Shown: positions 36,640 to 46,075 of the stretch, in pieces
Position numbering within the stretch: position 1 is the first letter of the stretch
How the letters are laid out: every line of letters starts with the position of its first letter
Source of the DNA: Gentiana macrophylla
Taxonomy: Eukaryota > Streptophyta > Magnoliopsida > Gentianales > Gentianaceae
Reading direction: 5' to 3'
DNA: 64,000 bases
Assembly (NCBI GenBank): GCA_026214975.1
Contig: CM047805.1
Location: 111,037,845 to 111,101,844, forward strand
Notes under the pieces: model-generated
Database searches by the model: none
What the model was told of the DNA's origin: nothing
The model's input: only the letters and a program-made list of their open reading frames with translations
Program-made: the position numbers and the translations under genes

Positions 36640-36990
36640 CCCAAGTCAAGGAGTCATAGCGGCGGTTAGTTATTGAAGCGATTATTAGCCGAGCCCGTGT
36701 ATCGAGTGCAGATCGATAACGGGAGTGCGATGAACATCATATATCACTCGGCGTTCCAAGCGATGAAGTTGAAAGAGAAGGATCTAGCCCCATAGCATCT
36801 CCCTTGTTCGGATTCACGGGCAAGCGAGTCCATCCCATGGGCTCGATAAGGTTACTCACGACGGTTGGTGATGGCGAAAGGAAGGACACTTGAATTAAGC
36901 TATGTGGTAGTCAAAGCTCCTCTGCGTACAATGTTATCCTAGGGCGACTGCGCTCTTCGAGCCGGCGCTATAATTTCAACATTCCATAAT
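36640..36990 (+). pseudogene. Tat-like Gypsy aspartic protease remnant
   Basis: One + frame reads VYRVQIDNGSAMNIIY followed by HSAFQAMKL, which aligns with the protease start of Tat-type pol (VDTGSSxDIL...AF..M.L). The catalytic DTG is DNG here. Further on, GFTGKRVHPMGSIRL fits the expected downstream region. Several stops break the frame. It lies between gag and RT, in the usual order. Confidence 0.6.
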
Positions 36991-37241
36991 AGCATGAAGT
37001 TTCCCACTAGAACGGTTCCCACGAGGTAAAAGGAGACGTTGAAGTCGCCGGAGTTGTAACTCGTGGTCATGAATGGGAAGATGGCGGTTCAACAAGTTTT
37101 AGTCGAGGAGCGATTTCGGAGGAAGAAGAGGAGAAGAGTTGGGTCTCGTGTGATGCGATTGAAAGCGTCCGACTTTGGGAAGGAGAGGGCGATCAATGCG
37201 TACAAGTCGGGATTTGGATCCGAGAGAGAAAAAAGCGACTC

Positions 37242-37727
37242 ATGGTTAAGCTTCTAATCGAGTTCAGAGACATCTTTGCCTGGAAAGCCACCGACATGCC
37301 GGGGTTATCTACCGACATCGCGGTTCATAAGCTTGAGATTGACCAGGCTAAAAAACCAATCAAACAGAAGAAGAGGAATTTTGCGTCCGATCGACTTGAA
37401 GCTATAGAGTTGGAAGTTGGCAAGTTATTGGCGGCCCAGATCGTGAGAGAGGTATTCTACCCAGAGTGGCTAGCTAACCCGGTATTAGTCAAGAAGCCCG
37501 ATGGCAGTTGGCGCATGTGTGTGGACTTCACAGATCTAAACAAAGCATGTCCAAAAGATTCATATCCGTTGCCTAAAATCGACAGGTTAGTAGACTCGAC
37601 CATCGATTTTGAAGTTTTTGGTTTTTTAGATGCGTATAAAGGATACCACCAGATTCTAATGGACCCTCGAGACGCGGAGAAAACTGCATTTATCACAGAA
37701 TTCGGCACCTTCTGTTATGTGACGATA
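37242..37727 (+). pseudogene. Tat-like Gypsy reverse transcriptase, N-terminal part
   Basis: An open frame carries DIFAWKATDMPGL, then VLVKKPDGSWRMCVDFTDLN, KACPKDSYPLPKIDRLVD, and FLDAYKGYHQI. These are RT motifs in order, and the phrase NKACPKDSYPLP is typical of the Tat lineage. The catalytic YxDD motif is absent because the sequence changes abruptly after FGTFCYV at about 37725 into unrelated DNA. It is a truncated, inactive domain. Confidence 0.85.
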
Positions 37728-38742
37728 CAGGGTCACCAACCCTCAGCGCATTCCTGAGGCGACGGTCATAGCTGCACCACCTCTCGGGGGTCAGGCCGCT
37801 ACCGACTTGCCAGTGGCTGAGATCAGCATTCCTTCCTCTTCTCGAGAGGGGGGAGTCCCTCCACCTAGAACCAACCTTGCGGCGATCGAGTCGTCTGCCG
37901 GAGCTGGAACGACCGAAGTGCCCTCGACCACCGGCGAGCTAACCGTCCGATATGGCTCTCTTCGAGATGAAGACGAAGAGGAACATATCGATCTGACCTC
38001 GAACGTTGAGGCTAATCGTTGAAGAGCCGGTGGTGCAAACAAAGAAAAGACCTTACATTCTTTGAGGTGGTAAAAGGAGCGGCCGAGAAGCAAAGAGGAA
38101 AAAGGTTCTTGAGGCCTTTGCCGAGTCGAGGAATCGGTGTGGACTGGTTTTTGATGATTACGCTGGTGTGGAGGACAAAGACTTGTCTTACGTTCATGAA
38201 ACCGAATCGCCTCGTAAGTAGATACCTCTTTTTATATTTGCTTTCCTCGAGGCCCATATCTGTATATTTACTAACTCGCTCTTTTATTTTGTAGCATACT
38301 CTTGTTGGTCGTGAATTTGCTCGTCGGTGGCGAGCAGGAGAGTCGCGAACGAAATTAAGAAGGAGAACGGCAGTTACTCCAGGACAACATTGCAAAAGCG
38401 CCGCACACTCTGCCGTGGAGCAGCGAAGATAACGAGTTGAAGCAACAGTCGATCGTTGAACTCGAGAAGCTGCAAGGTAAGTTGGAGGTTGCTGCCAAGC
38501 AAAGCCGCCACTACCGAGAAGGAGCTAGACCCATTGCGAGATGAAAGGCAAGATCGGGGTCAGAGCCGCTCAAGGCGGCTCAAGACTATGAAAGCGCAGC
38601 AGATGTGTCGAAAGCTGCAGACGAAGAAGCTAGGAAGGCTCGCCAAGATCGAGACGCGCTACAGGCTGAACTATATCGAGCGCATGCGCAAGTCGAGGAG
38701 GCTAAGACTGAGGCCATCATGGAGTATCGCAAGTCATCCAAT
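37727..38742 (+). pseudogene. extra ORF with coiled coil, Tat-associated type
   Basis: This + strand region is not pol. It encodes, with frame breaks, a Pro/Ser/Thr-rich acidic segment (37800-38020), a basic segment with VVKGAAEKQRGK and the codons for VFDDY and YVHETES, and after an apparent intron a Lys/Glu/Ala-rich coiled coil (38600-38710, for example EEARKARQDRDALQAELYRA). Tat-lineage elements are known to carry additional ORFs beside gag-pol, and this fits that class, but I cannot name a domain. An intron-like GTAAGT...TTTTGTAG at about 38214-38294 is retained. The 3' end is cut at the inverted gag fragment. Confidence 0.5.
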
Positions 38743-38911
38743 CGCCCGATATTCTGGAGCAAGGGCTTGCTTTTCTGGTTGGTGGGTCTCCTGGGCGAGA
38801 TTCAAAACTGGATCTTTTTCCCCTTGTTTCTGCTGAGGATCGTGCTGAATAAGATCCAAGGCGGGATCTTCGTCTCCTTGCATATCAGGATCGATCGGCT
38901 CATTCATCTGG
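38743..38911 (-). repeat. inverted copy of Tat gag start
   Basis: The minus strand of this segment matches plus 34943-35106 with scattered small indels (for example CCAGATGAATGAGCCGATCG at one end and GAATATCGGGCG at the other). It lies between the coiled-coil ORF and the LINE. Confidence 0.88.
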
Positions 38912-40005
38912 CTATGAGGCTTATGGGGTTGTTACCAATATGCAAGCAGAAATTCAGGCAATGCTTTCTGGTATCAAACTGTGTATTCAACTTCAATTAC
39001 AGGAGGTCACCATTGAGACTGATTCTAAAGCTCTGGAGCAAATGATCAAGGGCAAATATCAAATTCCTTGGAAATACCAACAGGAGGTCAAAGATATCCA
39101 GTTCTTAATTTCAAGCCACAACTTTCAACTTCACCATATTTACAGAGAAGCCAATGCTCCTGCTGACTATCTTGCTAAAAGGCCAGCTCTACCCAGAATT
39201 CTGAGATCTTGGATGGCAGCCAGCTTAATGCTGACCTGGGATTACTTATTTACAGGGACATTCTTCAAATCCCTATTATCAGAGTTAACAAAAGATGATT
39301 ACACACAGCTGGACCTTGCTGGAAGCACCCTTCATCATTATGAAGGGTGCAAACAGGTGGCCTCTTTACATCTTCTTTGTTTGCTTAAGTTGGGCCTTAA
39401 CTTTTAATTTCTTTCTTTGCCTTTGTGAAGCCTATGTTCATGCGAGTTTGGGAATTGTGTGGAGCCTTTTTGGCACGGCATCATCAACTTGGAAGCACCC
39501 TTCAGTATTATGAGGGGTGCAAACAGGTTGTCTCTTTCCATTTCTAATTATTGGTTATATTTCCCTGAGGCTTGGATGCTGCAGATCTTTGAACCTTCTT
39601 GTAGGTATTTGATGTGGATCCTGAGGTGTTCAATTAGGATATGGGTTATTGCTTGGTTGCTCTTGCCTAGAAGTTGCAGATGCTTTGTTGGATTATGACA
39701 ATGGAGACAAGTTTGCATATGGACCGATTTTCTACAACATCGATCTGCTTTTTGATGTTTTAGTATGTTTAGATATTTTGTATATCTCTTCTTTAGTTTT
39801 ATTTTTCCAATACATGGGAGATCATACTCTTTCCTTAGCACCCGGCTTTTCCCCCACGGGTTTTCCGGACTAAGGTTTTAAGGAGATGATAAACATGTAT
39901 TGATGACGTATTTTCTTTGGTGGTGAGGCCAGGGGTTGGCCATGTAAAACTTCAGTTTTTTGGTTTAATATAATTCTGAGTTTTACAAAAAAAAAAATAA
40001 TAATA
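38912..40005 (+). mobile_element. 5'-truncated plant LINE with RNase H
   Basis: The frame over 38912-39407 carries YEAYGVVTNMQAEIQAMLSG, then IETDSKALEQMIKG and HHIYREANAPADYLAK. This is the plant RNase H domain found at the C-terminus of L1-like elements (catalytic E in QAE, D in TDSKA, and the final D of APAD). Neither RT nor endonuclease is present. A ~580-bp 3' UTR with two hairpins follows and ends in an A-rich tail at about 39986, which runs into an AAT microsatellite shared with the LTR. Confidence 0.8.
39325..39520 (+). repeat. duplicated 26-nt hairpin in LINE 3' UTR
   Basis: GCACCCTTCAT and ATGAAGGGTGC form a perfect 11-bp stem with a 4-nt loop at 39325-39350. A near copy lies at 39495-39520. 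The flanks (GGAAGCACCC before, AAACAGGTTG after) are duplicated as well, about 170 bp apart. Confidence 0.8.
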
Positions 40006-40008
40006 ATA

Positions 40009-40855
40009 ATAATATTATATTAATTAAAGAATATTCCGGATGCCAATTTATTGGCATAAGGTGGCGCAATTTGTGTGTGTATAAGATACACTTGGATTGT
40101 GCAATTTAATTAATAGTGTTACCAAATATATTAATATTAGATATTGATAAATAAAGTATATATGTCCCAGCGTGTGTTTGCACCAATTCAAATTGGTGAT
40201 TCATGCGCACCATATATTTATATATATAGATTTATATGTGTTATATATATGTGATATATATACACATGTGTAAATTGATTTATGGTAATATAATAAAGAT
40301 AGTCAATATAAGATATTGACAATATCTTGGAAATATTCAATATAAGATATTGACAATATCCTAGATTTATTTAATATGAGATATTGTAATAAATGAGATA
40401 AATCAATCAATTATATTTACCTTATTTTATTGGGAAAAGGTTTTCTTCTCCTCCACACTACATAGGGGCGCCCCAACCACTATAAATAAGAGGTGGGTGT
40501 CAAGCTCTTTTGTACATCACAATTGCAAGAGCTCATAGTTCTTGTGTAAAATAGAGAGCGTCCTATAGAGAGTTGGAGAGAGGGGAAAAGGGCCGGTCTA
40601 GCAACCGGAGTTTTCCAATAGCAATCCATGATGGGATTCGGCGGGTCGTTCGTGTGGACTAGCGGTAGAGGCCGAACACTTGGGCGGCTCTATGCAGAAC
40701 TACTCTCCTTAGACGGTCAAAGCGTCGATCTTTTAGATCAACCAAGGTAACCACCGTCTACTACTTGTTTGTTTATTGCTTAAACGAAGTCGATCTTGGG
40801 TCGATAGGAAATAAATTTTTGAATTCCGCTGTGTTCCCGCGTAGATTTCCTAACA
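40009..40855 (+). mobile_element. left Copia 3' LTR, second part
   Basis: It resumes at AATAATATTATATT (equivalent to 25965 in the 5' LTR) and ends TTTCCTAACA, followed by the duplication GTGAA. TATA box TATAAATA at 40481-40488. Confidence 0.88.
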
Positions 40856-40860
40856 GTGAA

Positions 40861-41140
40861 TATGTTTGATGAATGGATCCACTGAATTTATAAGGTGTTA
40901 CTGTCAACACATTGTTTCTAAAAGGAGTTACTGTATACGTAAGGTATTACTGTCACGGTCAATGTGTATTGTTCATAAAATGTGTCACTGTGTATTTTTT
41001 TTTTTTTGTGTGTAACATTTTCAAGTCTCAGATTGAGAGATTATCGAAGTGTGCTCTGTGTTTTTTTTGGGGTGTCATTATGAGAACATGCGTTTTTTGG
41101 GTGTTACTGTGGGGACTGAGGGTGACACACACCTTTTTCT
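40861..41140 (+). repeat. GTGTTACTG degenerate tandem array 2
   Basis: Same unit type as array 3 (GGTGTTACTGTCA, TTGTTNATAAAATGTGTCACTGTG). It is probably the left part of one repeat block split by the LTR elements at 41184-44950. Confidence 0.75.
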
Positions 41141-41183
41141 CAACAAAAAAAAAGGTCGAAAAACAGTAGCTATCACACCAGGG

Positions 41184-42413
41184 TGTGACAGTTTCCAGAA
41201 ATCTGATCCTGGCCAACGAAATGTTCTAATTGGTGGAAGCTTTTCCAACGTGTTTTTCCTTAAAGTTGGCATGAATTATATGGAGAAAGAGGAGCCCACA
41301 CACTAGAAGAGTCCAAGATTGATAGATAATTGATTTTAGAGATTTTCTTGATTAAATTAATTATGGAAACTTATTTTTATGATGTAATTTTCCTATTTTT
41401 TAATCCCCTAAGGCTGCAAAATGAGGATACAAGCCATATTCAGAACATGAGGCGTGAAACATTATTCCCATCACCATCTACTATTTTTCTCTCAACTTTT
41501 CAAGAACAAGATTTATTGCTTAGGGTTCAAGAACGAAGAATGATCGTGAATTTCTTGGTTTTATGATATTTGTGAGACAATTCTATTTCCTTTCTCTTAA
41601 TTTTCTTCCTTTTAATTTTATTTTTACGTTTCACAATGCGTAAATCAATGATTTTTGTGATCTCTTTGATTATGCGCGAGTAGATTTAATTTTCTAGGAT
41701 TAGGAGAGCCCGGTAAATGAATATATGAGTTAAAGATTCGATCTTTCCTATTATTATGAATCGATATGCTTTTGTATTGATTTTGGTGTGCTATTTCGTA
41801 TGAATTTATGGATTGATGGATCGAAAGATGAATTTCCATAGGTTTATATGAAGAATTTATTATCAATTAGGTGATGGACTGAAATGTGAAATTTAATTGA
41901 TAGGTTAGAACCCTAATTTCAATCAAGAAAATTCATGAGAGCGAAAGTTAATTGAAATTTCTTGTGATATTATGAATAATGATTTTTTAATGAGTCTAAA
42001 TTAGTTTAATGAGCGAAAAGTCAGATTTAATATTAATTTAGGCACGATTAATAGTATTTTGAAAGAATACTGTTAATCACTTTTGATTATTCGTCAACAT
42101 AAGTAAAACTTCATAGTAAATGGAAAGGTCGTTGTAAAAGTCATATATTTGTTACCGTGGTAATCCGACATCCTAGAAGTTCTTCCAACTTGATCTCTAG
42201 TAATTTCTTGGACTTGTGTTGAGTTCAAATAGGACCTTAGTTCTTAGTTATTTTGTAATTCAAAACACCAAAATTTGATTAGTTTAGCTAATATAAATTG
42301 ATAACTATTCGGTGATTGTCCCAAGTCCCTGTGGGATCGACATCCTAAGTACTACTCGATAAGCCGTGCGCTTGCGGTATCATATAGTGATTAAAGTGAA
42401 AAATCACACAACA
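41184..42413 (+). mobile_element. Athila-like LTR followed by PBS
   Basis: The right end is well supported: GTGGGATCGACATCC, then ...ATCACACAACA and a primer site TGGCGCCGTTGCCGGGGA eight bases later. This order is usual for Athila-type LTRs. The left end TGTGACAGTTTCC is a guess from its match to the TCACACA end. No internal region follows, because the sequence passes directly from the primer site into the gag-only element's LTR. Confidence 0.5.
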
Positions 42414-42420
42414 AGTTTTA

Positions 42421-42438
42421 TGGCGCCGTTGCCGGGGA
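42421..42438 (+). other. primer binding site fused to another LTR
   Basis: TGGCGCCGTTGCCGGGGA is complete, but its last bases (GGGGACTTGACTG) coincide with the interior of the LTR that occurs at 44326 (GAGGACTTGACTG). Confidence 0.8.
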
Positions 42439-42876
42439 CTTGACTGATGGCACCAATACGACGAGCACCGCGACCCTTGGATAACCCGTAGCCAAAAACC
42501 TTTGTATAAATAGACACCCACAAGGTTCGCTCACAACCTCGATAAGTCCCATTTGGAATCCACCAAACAACGGTGTTGGAATCCACCAAGCACCCACGTG
42601 AGAAAACTCACCAAAGCTTAAAGCATCAAATATAATATATATCTCAAAATTTGTCTCATCATTACAATGACTCTAAATGCCTTTACATAGGCTACATACT
42701 CCAAAACCAATTGCTAATTTAGCAATGTGGGACAAAATAACACTAAATAAAAATAAATATAAAAAACCTAATAATAAATAATAATAATAATAATAATAAT
42801 CTAATAAAATCTTCCATGGAAACGATGTGGGACAAATGGACTCCATGCCAAAAACGTTTCATCTTCGATCACATCA
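42431..42876 (-). mobile_element. gag-only element, 3' LTR (truncated)
   Basis: It matches 44326-44950 apart from the MITE and a variable AAT microsatellite. The plus-side end is CTTCGATCACATCA. Confidence 0.8.
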
Positions 42877-43630
42877 TTCCCTCCGGGTTGGAAAGGATTC
42901 GACCTCGAATCAAAAGGACGTCATAAAGTGCATCATCACATGAAAATCTCAAAGAAACACAAAAAGGCACCACTCGAACCCCTGGATCAAATATGAGCCG
43001 GATAGACAATCTGAATCCAATGGCATGTTTTGTTGAGGAGTCATACGCCATACATGCAATACCACAAAGCCCCTTCGGCGGAATAGACTCGGGGATGACT
43101 CCACGTGAAACAACAATATAAGAATAACAAGTAGCAGTCGGATATGCATCAATAAATGTAGCAAATGGGTGCTCCAGCTTGCTAACAATGGGCTCACGAA
43201 CAGGAATAACCGAATTTTTCTCCTCTTCCGTGCGTTTTGGCTCATTTTCCTCCAATTTCTCCATAAAATTTAGCTGATTCTCCTCTACCATGCTCTTATC
43301 ATCATTGTTTTCCAATGCCTCTTCTCGAGTTTTAGCAATCTCCACAGTGTGCTATATAATCTGCTCCGGGACACTAACATTCACCGGGTCGTCCTCAGGT
43401 GATTTCTCACGTAAACTACGTATTTTCTGCCATAGATTAGGGCAATCATAATAGCGGTGATCACTCCCGTGACAATGACCACAACAAACAGAAAACAGCT
43501 CTGTAGAAGTTTTCTTAACCATATTTGTACCACCACGTGTACCTCTACCACCACGAGTACCTCTACCATTGCGGTTATCTCTACCAACGTCTCTTTCCGT
43601 TAACATGTTCTGAAATTCAGCCTTTATCAT
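42869..43630 (-). pseudogene. gag-like protein with CCHC zinc knuckle
   Basis: Two open stretches in one frame (43630-43352 and 43345-42869) are separated by a single TAG. The first has an RGG-type basic repeat (GRGTRGGRGTRGG, residues 22-34) and then CGHCHGSDHRYYDC (about residues 49-62), which fits the CX2CX4HX4C knuckle that binds RNA in gag proteins. The second is Glu-rich and then hydrophobic and continues to the edge of the LTR. Frame breaks upstream of 43630 hide the N-terminus (a related frame starts near 43725). It would be the element's only product, acting in RNA packaging. Confidence 0.65.
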
Positions 43631-43794
43631 ATCATCAAATGTCGCTCAGTTTTCTCCAAATTTCGATTCATCATATCATCAAAATTCTGATAATAGACAT
43701 CTATAGGACTCTCTTTTGACATTACTCACGGTCTAACTTCACCAATAATCCCAACAACAATAATAATTACCACAGCCACCAAAAAAACTGAACC

Positions 43795-44230
43795 TCCATT
43801 TTTTTTTCCAATGAATCGATGTTTCTATTGTTTTTAATAGCCGAACCCCTTTTTTAAGTGAAACTTTCGTGGAACAGTTTCGAATTTTTTTTTTTTTTTT
43901 TTTTTTTGGCTTAACCAATCAGGAAAAAGAAAACAAATAATTCAAATAGTGCAAAGAGTAGGCAAGGTCGGCGTCAACCAAGAAGCAGGAATGATTTTTT
44001 TTTTAATAGCAACAAGAGGATGAATAATAAGGGCTGGGAAAAAAAATAATATAACATTTTTTTGGTTTTGCTGTACGAAGGTCTGCTGGGATTTTGTTTT
44101 GTTGTGTTATTTTTTTTGTTTCACGAAACGAGATGAAGAACTGGGGACAAAAAATTGATATAGAACGAAAGAAGATTTTTTTTTTTTTTTGATATTTTTT
44201 TGTTAATGAACAGGGAAAAAAATGAGGAAA
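43795..44230. other. gag-only element leader with poly(T) runs
   Basis: Non-coding DNA between the primer site and gag, with runs of T at 43888-43909 and 44178-44192. On the element's strand these are A-rich. Confidence 0.5.
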
Positions 44231-44286
44231 TTAACAGGAAAAAAAGGGATATTTGGATACCATCAGAACCTGACTCTGATACCAAC

Positions 44287-44950
44287 TGATGTGATCCGTA
44301 GCCGAATCAGATCCGAAAATGCCCGAGGACTTGACTGATGGCACCAATACGACGAGCACCGCGACCCTTGCACTACAAAAAAACACTTTATTGCTACATT
44401 ATTTTTGCCACACACACACAAAAAAAGTATGGCTAATAGCACTTGATTATACTCTTTTGCCACGCTTATGTGGCTAAAAGTAAGTGTATATCAACACTTT
44501 TTTTATTGTGTGGCAAACAATAGTGTAGCAAAAAACTGTTTTTCTTGTAGTGTTAATTGGCTAACCCGTAGCCAAAAACCTTGGTATAAATGGACACCCA
44601 CAAGGTTCGCTCACAACCTCGATAAGCCCCGTTTGGAATCCACCAAACAACGGTGTTGGAATCCACCAAGCACCAACGTTAGAACACTCACCAAATTTTA
44701 AAGCTTGAAATATAATATATATCTCAAAATTTGTCTCATCATTACAATGACTCTAAATGCCTTTATATAGGCTACAGACTCCAAAACCAATTGCTAATTT
44801 AGCAATGTGGGACAAAATAACACTAAATAAAAATAAATATAAAAAACCTAATAATAAATAATAATAATAATAATCTAATAAAATCCTCAATGGAAACTAT
44901 GTGGGACAAATGGACTCCATGCCAAAAACGTTTCATCTTCGATCACATCA
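44287..44950 (-). mobile_element. gag-only element, 5' LTR with MITE
   Basis: On the plus side it starts TGATGTGATCC and ends GATCACATCA, so the ends are inverted over about 10 bp. Without the 182-bp MITE it is about 480 bp. Confidence 0.8.
44371..44552. mobile_element. CACTA-type MITE
   Basis: It begins CACTACAAAAAAACA and ends TGTTTTTCTTGTAGTG, giving the CACTACAA terminal inverted repeat of the CACTA (En/Spm) superfamily. TTGCCACA motifs recur inside in both orientations. The flanking triplets are TTG and TTA, an imperfect 3-bp duplication. The other LTR lacks it, so it is younger than the host element. Confidence 0.88.
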
Positions 44951-45715
44951 GGTTACTGTGAGTACATAAGGTGTTATTATGAGAATAAGGTGTAACTGCA
45001 ACATTATAAGGTGTTACTACAAAGAGTCATTGTGAGGGTGTTTTTGTGAGTACATAAGGTGTTATTGTGAGGTGTGACTGTAAGAATATAGTGTTACTTC
45101 AATTATAAGATGTTACTACAAAGAGTCATTGAAATACATAATGTGTCACTGTGAGTACACAAGTTGCTACTGTGAGCATAAGGTCTTATTTATTGTAAAC
45201 TTATAAGATGTAACTGCAAAGAGTCAGTGAAATACATAATACGTCTCTGTGAGTGTATTACTAGGAGTACATAAGGTGTTATTGTGAGAATACGGTGTTA
45301 CAGTAAAATTATAAAGTGTTCCTGCAAGAGTCACTAAAATACATAATGTGTCATTGTGAGTATGTTACTTTGTATTGTTAATAAAATGTGTTATTGTGAT
45401 GTTGTTACTGTATTTGTAAGGTGTTACTGTCACCGTATATTGTTAATAAAAGATGTTACTGTGAGGGTGTTATTGTAAGTCATTGTGAGTGTCTGTTACT
45501 TTTAATAAAAAATGTCACTGTACATTTAAGGTGTTATTGTCACTATGCATTGTTAATAAAAGGTGTGAGTCGTTGTGAATGTGTCACTATGAGTTACACA
45601 TGTTACTATATACGTGAGGTGCTACTGTCGCTATGTATTGTTAATAAAATGATGTTACTGTGAGTGTGTGTCTTTAAGGTGTTACTGTGAGGGTGTTACT
45701 ACTATCAATGTGACA
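44951..45715 (+). repeat. GTGTTACTG degenerate tandem array 3
   Basis: The longest array, with units such as GAGTACATAAGGTGTTATTGTGA and a longer period marked by TTGTTAATAAAA. Its right flank resembles that of array 1. Confidence 0.85.
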
Positions 45716-46024
45716 ATCATAGTTGATGCAAATTTTTTTCAGATTTCAAAAAGTACGTCGAAAGAGTATCATATGATATACCAAATAAAGAGGACAAAAA
45801 ATATGAATCATGATGAAATTTCTCTAATTATCAGATGTCTAAATAAAAATTTATGAGTATTTAAAAAAATTTAGTAGGAGAGAGAAAATGATATATATAT
45901 ATTTTATCTGAACTTGCTTAAAGAGAAAAGAAAGAGCAAGGTTCACTCTAGCTTGATGTTCCATTTGGGGTTGGCACCGGAACGTACGCGTGTGTTCTTG
46001 TTTGTTTTTATTTTATTTTATACA
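45716..46024. other. flank of array 3 up to the Helitron end
   Basis: It contains CGAAAGAGTATCA as after array 1, then AT-rich DNA with no gene. Confidence 0.5.
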
Positions 46025-46075
46025 CTAGGAAAATAGACATCCGTGCTCTGCACGAGAGTTGCACCATTTTTTCAT
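46025..46075 (-). mobile_element. Helitron 3' terminus
   Basis: On the minus strand the sequence reads CTCGTGC-AGA-GCACGGAT, then about 10 bases, then TTTTCCTAG followed by T. This matches the Helitron 3' signature: a short GC hairpin 10-13 bases before CTRR, inserted next to T. The element extends rightwards. Its 5' TC end was not located. Confidence 0.7.

Larger units (their letters stand above)
34871..40005 (+). mobile_element. chimeric Tat-like Gypsy / LINE insertion
   Basis: A 5.1-kb block sits in the 3' LTR without a visible duplication and with loss of about 101 bp of LTR. Its order is Tat-like gag, protease and the start of RT (34887-37727), a coiled-coil extra ORF (37727-38742), an inverted copy of the gag start (38743-38911), and a 5'-truncated LINE with RNase H, 3' UTR and A-rich tail (38912-40005). 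No LTR, primer site or polypurine tract belongs to the Tat part. The poly(A) at the right edge suggests that the last event was LINE-type priming. Confidence 0.7.
24836..40855 (+). mobile_element. Copia element (left copy) with two later insertions
   Basis: The element is bounded by the duplication GTGAA (24831-24835 and 40856-40860). The 5' LTR is 24836-26810. The 3' LTR is split into 33846-34870 and about 40009-40855. The primer site is TGGTATCAGAG (26812-26822) for initiator tRNA-Met, and the polypurine tract AAGTGGGAGAT ends at 33845. The internal region (about 5.3 kb without the solo LTR) is the same family as the element at 55920-64000 but its genes are decayed. It inserted into DNA adjoining the GTGTTACTG repeat. 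Confidence 0.87.
42431..44950 (-). mobile_element. small gag-only LTR element (TR-GAG type)
   Basis: Direct repeats at 42431-42876 and 44287-44950 flank a 1.4-kb internal region read on the minus strand. The primer site GTTGGTATCAGAG (44274-44286, tRNA-iMet) lies after the upstream LTR. The polypurine tract CCCGGAGGGAA lies before the downstream LTR (42877-42891). The only protein is gag-like with a CCHC knuckle, with no room for pol. This agrees with the terminal-repeat elements with GAG domain described in plants. The downstream LTR lacks its outer ~40 bp, where it joins the Athila-like primer site, so no duplication can be seen. Confidence 0.75.

Noticed and set aside
39548..39841. Antisense frame in the LINE 3' UTR
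   Set aside because: Opposite to the LINE and without any motif. Treated as noise.
24836..40855. Assembly error as the sole explanation of the split LTR
   Set aside because: The two LTR halves are collinear with the 5' LTR, and the terminal duplication GTGAA matches at both outer edges. Many small indels in 33846-40855 do call for a read-level check.
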